Positions 1 to 4,402 of a DNA stretch of 5,725 bases are shown here, in pieces. The stretch is from CAZBWE01 sp964495465. Its GTDB lineage: Bacteria > Planctomycetota > Phycisphaerae > Sedimentisphaerales > Anaerobacaceae. The translations under genes and the position numbers were made by a program. Below the pieces are notes generated by a model that saw only the letters and a list, made by a program, of their open reading frames with translations, was not told the origin of the DNA and did not search any database. The stretch lies in assembly GCA_964495465.1 (NCBI GenBank), contig CAZBWE010000120.1, positions 1-5,725 on the forward strand. Reading direction: 5' to 3'. Positions within the stretch are counted from its first letter, which is position 1; every line of letters begins with the position of its first letter.

Positions 1-1260
1 ATTCATAGCGCGACCGATAAACAGGATGCTGCCTGAGATGTTATCGCGAATCAGAAATAGGAATGGATGGTCGGCACGAAAGACCGGTATATGTCCTGAC
101 CTTACCGAGGTTACTTTCATAACCACTCCTGTTGCCGCTGCTGCTTCAGTTCCCTCTTCGTTTACATCGATATAGGCCTTATGAATAACCGCCGAGATAA
201 AAAGGTCCTTTTTCCCATTCATCCCTGAAAAATCAGCTTCACCCGGTGTAAAAGCGTCTGCCATCCCCATTGATTTGAGTATTGAAGCGAGGCCAAACTG
301 GCTTGTCATCCTGAACTTCGGGATAGAAACGATAACTTCGCGTTTGTGGAGTCTGGTCAGCCATTGTGAGAGGTTTTCGGTCGTAAGTGTTTTCTCAAAA
401 TCAGTCAGCCCGTCAATTTGCTCAGGCAGGAATATAATCATCGACAGCTCATTATCTACATATGGCAGTTCAAGCACCTGGAAATCTTCGGCTTCCATAT
501 AGCCGAACTGCCCCTTCTGATTCATCATTGCAACATTGACCTTCTCATCGCCAGCGAGAGTAAATGGAGCATTTTCAGTGCTTTCCTTTTCGAATTGGCT
601 TGCCCAGTTGCCTTTAAAGTAAATGGCGTTTGTCAAAACTAATCGGGTCATACTGTTGAGCACTCCCGGTGCAATAAGGTCTTTGATTTTGTCTTTGGTT
701 TTTTTCTCTACCCAGGCATTTATGGTTTCTCGTGCCGTTTCAGTCGCCCTTATAAAATCAACCTCGTTGAGACGACCGTCAAAGTTTGTTTCGATAATCT
801 CCGGAAATTCAGAAAGAAATCCATAGCCCTGCTGGCCCCATAAGGCGTTGGCGACAGTAAGCTCATAGCTGCCTTTTTCGCCTCTGTCGTTCAGGTCCTT
901 TATGACTTTTCCAAATGATGAGGCAAATCGCTGCCTGTCCGACACAGGCGATGATGACGGTTCTCTGTCCGGCTTTGTAAAAATAGTAAAGTGTAGCGCA
1001 TTGGCCATCTGGGTTTCTGTCTGGCCCCTTGCGCCGACATAGGTCATTGCCAGAGCTGTTGATATACTGTATGGTGAGAAGAACAGATTTCCTTCCTTTG
1101 CTCGCAGCTCTGTGAAAAGCGACAGGGCGAATTCATTATTTGCCTGCGCAATGATTTGTTCGTCCGTCTTTTTGCTTTCTGCTGTTTTTTCTGTCGCCCC
1201 GCAAACGGTTTCATATCCCGTCAGAAGCAGGAGTATCAGAATGTATTTTATCGCTTTCAT
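1..1260 (-). CDS. Exported serpin (serine protease inhibitor), 3' end cut by the window edge
   Basis: The frame is open for 420 codons from ATG 1260-1258 to the window edge and ends in FIGRAMN. Serpins normally end at or just after F-x-G-R-x-x-N-P, so probably only a few residues are missing. Serpins are suicide inhibitors: the target protease cuts the reactive-centre loop, which then inserts into a beta-sheet and traps the enzyme. Family landmarks are FSPYSISTALAM (61-72), VANALWGQ (136-143), LVLTNAIYFKGNW (207-219) and HPFLFLIRD (398-406). The loop hinge EEGTEAAAATG (368-378) has the Gly, Thr and small-residue run typical of inhibitory members. With alpha-1-antitrypsin spacing, P1-P1' would be T384-S385. 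The loop is about four residues longer on the C-terminal side, so R387 is an alternative P1. Residues 1-21 (K2, K5, then ILILLLL) look like a signal peptide. C20 lacks a good lipobox. An AAGGGG ribosome site ends 8 bases before the ATG. The target protease cannot be deduced. Confidence 0.93.
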   Translation of the reverse strand, partial: MKAIKYILILLLLTGYETVCGATEKTAESKKTDEQIIAQANNEFALSLFTELRAKEGNLFFSPYSISTALAMTYVGARGQTETQMANALHFTIFTKPDREPSSSPVSDRQRFASSFGKVIKDLNDRGEKGSYELTVANALWGQQGYGFLSEFPEIIETNFDGRLNEVDFIRATETARETINAWVEKKTKDKIKDLIAPGVLNSMTRLVLTNAIYFKGNWASQFEKESTENAPFTLAGDEKVNVAMMNQKGQFGYMEAEDFQVLELPYVDNELSMIIFLPEQIDGLTDFEKTLTTENLSQWLTRLHKREVIVSIPKFRMTSQFGLASILKSMGMADAFTPGEADFSGMNGKKDLFISAVIHKAYIDVNEEGTEAAAATGVVMKVTSVRSGHIPVFRADHPFLFLIRDNISGSILFIGRAMN

Positions 1261-1327
1261 AACAATTACCCCTTATCGGCTCTCGATATCATTTTCTGTC
1301 CTCACCTAACGATAAATTACTACGCTA

Positions 1328-1333
1328 ATTATA
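1328..1333 (-). promoter_or_regulatory. Possible -10 box for the serpin gene
   Basis: On the minus strand this reads TATAAT, a perfect sigma70 -10 hexamer, about 68 bases before the serpin start codon. The hexamer 17 bases upstream (AACTAA on the minus strand) is a poor -35. The assignment rests on the -10 box alone, and the region is AT-rich, so chance occurrence is possible. Confidence 0.35.
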
Positions 1334-1353
1334 GCTAATTGGTTTAATGTTTA

Positions 1354-1375
1354 GTTGTAAAAAAGTTGTAAAAAA
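1354..1375. repeat. Perfect tandem repeat, 2 x 11 bp (GTTGTAAAAAA)
   Basis: GTTGTAAAAAA occurs twice back to back (1354-1364 and 1365-1375) in the divergent intergenic region. The 11-base period puts the A-tracts about one helical turn apart, as in bent DNA or UP-element-like sequence. It lies upstream of the possible leftward -10 box. A similar pair, TTGTAAAAAA followed by TTGTTAAAAAA, is at 4077-4097 just upstream of another promoter. Confidence 0.6.
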
Positions 1376-1445
1376 TGACGATCAGAGCTAAATATCGGGT
1401 GAAAAGCAAATAATCATTGCACACTTGGCCGGTTACATCTCGTGT

Positions 1446-1471
1446 CTTTGTCATTTCGGTTATTGACAAAG
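1446..1471. promoter_or_regulatory. Candidate operator: 8-bp perfect dyad over the -35 box
   Basis: CTTTGTCA (1446-1453) and TGACAAAG (1464-1471) are exact inverted repeats separated by 10 bases. The right arm covers nearly all of the TTGACA -35 hexamer at 1463-1468. This geometry, half-sites about 18 bases apart centre to centre, suits a dimeric repressor that would block RNA polymerase. No regulator gene is present in the window, so the binding protein is unknown. As RNA it would lie upstream of the predicted start, so a DNA site is more likely than a transcript hairpin. Confidence 0.45.
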
Positions 1472-1492
1472 CGAGGCATTTCATATTATAAT
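1463..1492 (+). promoter_or_regulatory. Sigma70 promoter for the unknown membrane protein gene
   Basis: TTGACA (1463-1468) and TATAAT (1487-1492) both match the consensus exactly, with an 18-base spacer. The transcript would start near 1499, giving a leader of about 44 bases. A purine-rich ribosome site, AAGGAGAGG (1527-1535), precedes ATG 1543. Confidence 0.8.
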
Positions 1493-1542
1493 ATCTTAAA
1501 GAATGGCTGCAAAAAGTCCGTTTAGTAAGGAGAGGTGGATTT

Positions 1543-2526
1543 ATGGAAATTGGTAACTTCTGTCGGCAATTTAAATGGCACATAGTCGTTATTTGTGCTG
1601 CGGTATTATTGGTGATACTGCTGTCATTATTTACCGGCATCTTCCAGGAATCCCAAACCAATTTGCTGCAAAACCTTGTATGGCTGCTTGGTGCATTAAT
1701 ATTCCTGAGTGCACTACTGGCGATGTTGTCGCGGGTATTTAAAATACTTGAGGCCCTTCGAGACAATAGTTCCAAGCTCGAAGAGGTTGCCGGCGCTTTG
1801 GATAAGATCCGGTCGGGGCTGCAGCAAATCGACCAAAGCACGCGCGTCAGTGAGACAGCAAAAATGATAGCTTTCCGCGAAGCGGACAGGCAATCTCTGC
1901 GACAGGTCGTTTTTGAGAAACTTCAGCAGCAGGATTTTGACACAGCTAAAGAAATAATAGGTGAAATTGCAAAACGCCCCGAATATAAAGACCTCGCAGA
2001 AGAATTAAGTGACCAGGCGGAGAAATACCGCGCTGCCTCTGTCCAGGAACGTATAAATCAATTAATAGCGAACATTAATGGATTGATGGAAAACTGCCAT
2101 TGGGTGCAGGCGAGTGTCCAGATTGAAGGATTAATCAGGGCGTATCCCGACAGCGAAGAGGCAAAGGCAATGCGACAGGAACTGCTTGATAAAAAACAAC
2201 ATCGAAAAAGAGAGCTGCTCGCCGCCTGGGATGAAGCCATACAACGCAAAGAGACCGACCAAAGTCTGGAGATTCTGAAAGAGCTTGACCTTTATCTGAC
2301 GCCTAACGAGGGCCTGGCGTTGCAGGAAGCGGCAAGGGATGTGTTCAGAACCAAGCTGCATAACCTTGGCGTTCAGTTCTCCATCGCCGTCACCGAAAAG
2401 CAGTGGGAACATGCCCTCGATGTTGGACAAAAGATTACCAGTGATTTTCCCAACAGCAAAATGGCAGAAGAAATCCGTGGTAAGCTGGACGTTTTAAGGC
2501 AGAATGTCCAGGTGCAGAGCAGCTAA
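1543..2526 (+). CDS. Membrane-anchored helical-repeat (TPR-like) protein of unknown function
   Basis: I do not recognise a named family. The 327-residue protein starts with two hydrophobic helices (about 14-34 and 44-62) joined by a short polar loop. Basic residues R8 and K11 before the first helix, and R64 and K67 after the second, place both ends in the cytoplasm. Residues about 64-100 look like a coiled coil. The rest is strongly helical and contains four degenerate units, near 128-161, 184-217, 234-269 and 286-319. Two carry the clearest pattern: W-x-x-A, then L-I-R-A-Y-P-D-S or I-T-S-D-F-P-N-S, then A and R. That resembles TPR or BamD/YbgF-type scaffolds. No catalytic motif is visible, so a scaffolding or adaptor role at the inner membrane face is inference. 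The start is supported by AAGGAG 10 bases upstream and by the consensus promoter. It is divergent from the serpin gene and separated by 273 bases or more from ftsW. Confidence 0.85.
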   Translation: MEIGNFCRQFKWHIVVICAAVLLVILLSLFTGIFQESQTNLLQNLVWLLGALIFLSALLAMLSRVFKILEALRDNSSKLEEVAGALDKIRSGLQQIDQSTRVSETAKMIAFREADRQSLRQVVFEKLQQQDFDTAKEIIGEIAKRPEYKDLAEELSDQAEKYRAASVQERINQLIANINGLMENCHWVQASVQIEGLIRAYPDSEEAKAMRQELLDKKQHRKRELLAAWDEAIQRKETDQSLEILKELDLYLTPNEGLALQEAARDVFRTKLHNLGVQFSIAVTEKQWEHALDVGQKITSDFPNSKMAEEIRGKLDVLRQNVQVQSS

Positions 2527-2534
2527 AACCTCGC

Positions 2535-2556
2535 CTCGCTTCGCTGTCGAAGCGGG
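2535..2556 (+). terminator. Stem-loop after the membrane protein gene, no T-tract
   Basis: CGCTTCG (2537-2543) pairs with CGAAGCG (2548-2554) around a CTGT loop, and one G-T and one C-G pair can extend the stem to nine. It starts 8 bases after the stop codon, a normal place for a terminator. No run of T follows, so intrinsic termination is doubtful. It could instead protect the mRNA 3' end or be part of a dispersed palindromic repeat. Confidence 0.4.
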
Positions 2557-2587
2557 TCGGGATATTTCATTTCATCCGAAAATTTTT

Positions 2588-2611
2588 GACAGGATTTACA
2601 GGATTATCCTG
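2588..2611. repeat. ACAGGATT 9-bp tandem repeat ending in a palindrome
   Basis: ACAGGATT occurs at 2589-2596 and 2598-2605, one copy every 9 bases. The second copy runs into ATCCTG (2606-2611), so CAGGAT-T-ATCCTG (2599-2611) is a perfect palindrome around one base. The first copy can also pair with ATCCTG through a 10-base loop. From memory, 'GACAGGATTTACAGGATT'-like strings recur between genes in Planctomycetota and some other bacteria. That recollection is not checked here. Confidence 0.5.
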
Positions 2612-2808
2612 CTTATCTCGTTCAAAGCTCATCACGGGCTGAAAATTCGGCAGCAAAATATATAGAACCATCGGCTACCTCTTCAAAATCCTTCGTATGT
2701 TCTTTTCAAAGCTCTCCGCCTGCCGTGTAATTATTTCTGCTGCTTTTTACCCATAAAAGCCGAAAATATTTAAGAAGGGCAGTTTAAAATTTCTCCTACT
2801 TGTATGTA

Positions 2809-3996
2809 ATGTTAAACTCAATGCTTGCTGATACGAAGGACAATCCGGTAGCCAATCAAATCGTAATTGTCATTGTTATTTTGATGGCTGTTGGAACGGT
2901 CTTTGTCTTTTCGGCGAGCGCGAACGTTAGTCAAAAACTTGACTTGCAGAGATTCTACGATTTTCCGGCTCTTCGGCAGATTTTGTTTTTGCCTCTGGCG
3001 TGTGCGGTTTTATACCTCGTATCCTGTTTTGATTATCGCCGGCTCGGTTTGTCTGACGGCTGGTTAAAGTCTTTAAGTACTTATCTGCTGGTCTTTAGCG
3101 TAATACTACTCGTTCTCGTTTTGATTCCGCAGCTGGGCACGGAGATAAACCAGGCCCGAAGATGGCTTAGAATCTCGGCAGGCCCATTCAAGGTAAGCTT
3201 TCAGCCGTCAGAGCTGGCTAAATGGGCGGTTGTATTCTTTCTTGCAGCCGTCTGTAGTAAATTTGGTGCTGATATTAGGTTATTCTGGAAGAGGTTTGTT
3301 CCTGTATGTGCTGTCGTCGCCCTGGTGGTTGCACTTGTAATCATCGAGGATTTCGGGACGGCGGCGTTTATAGCGCTTTTGAGTTTTTTGATGCTAATAA
3401 TCGCCGGCGCAAAATGGCGGCATATTTTGATTCCTTTGCCGTTTGGCGCTGTGGCCTTTCTCATAATGCTGATTCGCTCGCCCGGCCGAATGGGACGAAT
3501 TTGGGCCTTTTTGAATCCTGAAAAATGGGCTGGTTCTGTCGCATATCAGGCGAATCAGTCGCTGATTGCCCTCGGCTCCGGCGGGTTGTGGGGCAAAGGC
3601 CTCGGCAGGGGCATCTGCAAGTATGGGCATCTGCCGGAAGATACCACCGATTTTATATTCGCAATTATCGGCGAGGAGCTTGGCTTTGTCGGGACGGCGG
3701 CGGTCATCGCATTATTTATCATTTTTGTCTGGCTCGGTATTTTAGTGGTTGTGCGGTGCAAAGACAGCTTTGGACAGATTCTGGCCGGCGGAATCGTATT
3801 GGCCATCGCCATCCAGGCAGCCATAAATATCGGCGTAGTGACGGTTGTGCTGCCGACAAAAGGGATACCGCTTCCATTTGTAAGCGCCGGCGGAACGAGT
3901 ATGCTGCTATCGGCTGCTGCGGTTGGTGTGCTGCTGAATATCGCCAAGCAATCAGCCGTGAAGTCAAACCAGTTTGTGGATGAATCAGTGGCCTGA
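2809..3996 (+). CDS. ftsW: SEDS-family peptidoglycan glycosyltransferase, FtsW type
   Basis: SEDS proteins polymerise lipid II into glycan strands. FtsW does this at the septum with a class B PBP; RodA does it during elongation. Numbered from ATG 2809 (395 residues), the protein is a multi-spanning membrane protein with these family motifs: RRWL (117-120), QPSELAK (132-138), YQANQSLIALGSGGL (246-260), PEDTTDFIF with the presumed catalytic Asp at D281, GEELG (from about 287), and NIGVV...LPTKGIPLPFVSAGGTS (340-364). The Lys in LPTKG favours FtsW over RodA, which usually has LPVTG. Two positions are unusual: the common PEAHTDF is PEDTTDF, and SYGGSS is SAGGTS. The start is uncertain: TTG 2800, ATG 2809 and ATG 2821 are all in frame. 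None has a well-placed ribosome site, since AGAAGGG at 2774-2780 is too far away. I chose 2809 as the first ATG. No mur, pbp or fts genes flank it, so it lies outside a cell-division cluster. Confidence 0.87.
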   Translation: MLNSMLADTKDNPVANQIVIVIVILMAVGTVFVFSASANVSQKLDLQRFYDFPALRQILFLPLACAVLYLVSCFDYRRLGLSDGWLKSLSTYLLVFSVILLVLVLIPQLGTEINQARRWLRISAGPFKVSFQPSELAKWAVVFFLAAVCSKFGADIRLFWKRFVPVCAVVALVVALVIIEDFGTAAFIALLSFLMLIIAGAKWRHILIPLPFGAVAFLIMLIRSPGRMGRIWAFLNPEKWAGSVAYQANQSLIALGSGGLWGKGLGRGICKYGHLPEDTTDFIFAIIGEELGFVGTAAVIALFIIFVWLGILVVVRCKDSFGQILAGGIVLAIAIQAAINIGVVTVVLPTKGIPLPFVSAGGTSMLLSAAAVGVLLNIAKQSAVKSNQFVDESVA

Positions 3997-4058
3997 CCAT
4001 ATATTTCATCTAAAAAGGCGTCACCGGCCTGCACAAGCCCGATTTTGCACGGATTAAC

Positions 4059-4078
4059 GGCACTTTTGCCCATTTTTT
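4059..4078 (+). terminator. Weak candidate terminator after ftsW
   Basis: GGCA (4059-4062) pairs with TGCC (4067-4070) around CTTT, and six Ts follow at 4073-4078. The T-tract fits an intrinsic terminator about 60 bases after the stop codon, but a 4-bp stem is short. Confidence 0.3.
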
Positions 4079-4129
4079 GTAAAAAATTGTTAAAAAATCC
4101 TTGTCAGATTGTGATTTTTGTGTTACAAT
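4077..4129 (+). promoter_or_regulatory. Sigma70 promoter with upstream A-tracts for the beta-helix gene
   Basis: TTGTCA (4101-4106) and TACAAT (4124-4129) are one mismatch each from consensus, with an ideal 17-base spacer. Directly upstream lie TTGTAAAAAA and TTGTTAAAAAA (4077-4097), which look like an UP element. The predicted start is near 4136, leaving a leader of about 267 bases before ATG 4403, long for a bacterial gene. Confidence 0.7.
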
Positions 4130-4135
4130 GGAATC

Positions 4136-4402
4136 TAAAGTGAAGATATGAAGGCAGAGAAAAAATTATCATAATATTGTATTTGCCATCATAATTTTTT
4201 TGTCTTAAATTCATACCTCTACTGCCTTCACAGAAAGTTAATAGCTTTTTGTATTTTTAGCGAATTGTGCTCGCTGTTTAGCTTATCAAAAGCAATATGG
4301 GCGCAAGGTCTCAAATGAGAGCCGGCTTAAAATAAATCGGCTGCAGGTGCGTTGCCTGTGCCGTCATAATATTTTTATCATAAATTTCGAAAGGACAGGA
4401 AA
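4136..4402 (+). promoter_or_regulatory. Long structured 5' leader of the beta-helix gene, class unknown
   Basis: The 5' half has a 9-bp inverted repeat, TGAAGGCAG (4149-4157) with CTGCCTTCA (4222-4230), closing an AT-rich loop. The GC-richer 3' half can form three hairpins. These are GCTT/AAGC (4281-4284, 4290-4293), GGTCTC/GAGAgCC (4307-4312, 4317-4323), and CGGC plus CAGG with CCTG plus GCCG (4338-4363, 7-base loop). That last loop (TGCGT, 4348-4352) can pair with GCGCA (4301-4305), making a pseudoknot. AGCCG (4320-4324) can instead pair with CGGCT (4338-4342), which excludes the second and third hairpins. Mutually exclusive folds suggest a regulatory RNA. It shares only a GCGCAAG-like string with the c-di-GMP-I riboswitch and lacks that class's GNRA-capped hairpin, so I leave it unassigned. 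All pairings were found by eye. Confidence 0.4.

Larger units (their letters stand above)
2527..2799. other. Gene-free stretch between the membrane protein gene and ftsW
   Basis: I find no convincing gene here. It contains a stem-loop right after the upstream stop codon, an ACAGGATT tandem/palindromic repeat, and two short protein-like minus-strand frames (within 2622-2754) that no single start codon joins. No good sigma70 promoter for ftsW is visible. TATTTA at 2767-2772 with TTTTTA 17 bases upstream is the best, and it is weak. Confidence 0.6.
3997..4135. other. Gene-free stretch after ftsW, ending in the next promoter
   Basis: This is the first part of the 406-base gap between ftsW and the beta-helix gene. 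It carries a weak terminator-like hairpin, an A-tract pair and a promoter. No reading frame with a plausible start is seen. Confidence 0.5.

Noticed and set aside
1202..1258. Lipoprotein signal at serpin C20
   Set aside because: The residues before C20 are E-T-V, which do not fit the usual L-[AS]-[GA]-C lipobox, so a secreted or periplasmic form is more likely.
1344..1841. 165-codon open frame on the minus strand
   Set aside because: It overlaps the promoter, operator and N-terminal coding part of the plus-strand membrane protein. Its translation is rich in Ser and Cys without domain motifs, and it has no clear ribosome site.
2586..2614. Promoter for ftsW starting at TTGACA 2586-2591
   Set aside because: No -10-like hexamer lies 16-18 bases downstream; the hexamers there read CCTGCT or CTGCTT. 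The TTGACA is part of the ACAGGATT repeat.
3525..3983. 152-codon plus-strand frame within ftsW
   Set aside because: It is in a different frame from the conserved FtsW protein; composition is Arg- and Cys-rich as expected for a shifted frame.
3555..4073. 172-codon minus-strand frame across the 3' half of ftsW
   Set aside because: It lies antisense to highly conserved SEDS motifs and has no recognisable motif of its own.
4281..4365. c-di-GMP-I (GEMM) riboswitch
   Set aside because: GCGCAAG recalls the GACGCAAAGC core and GTTGCC recalls the 3' end, but the GNRA-capped hairpin before the core is missing and the spacing differs. Not enough to name it.
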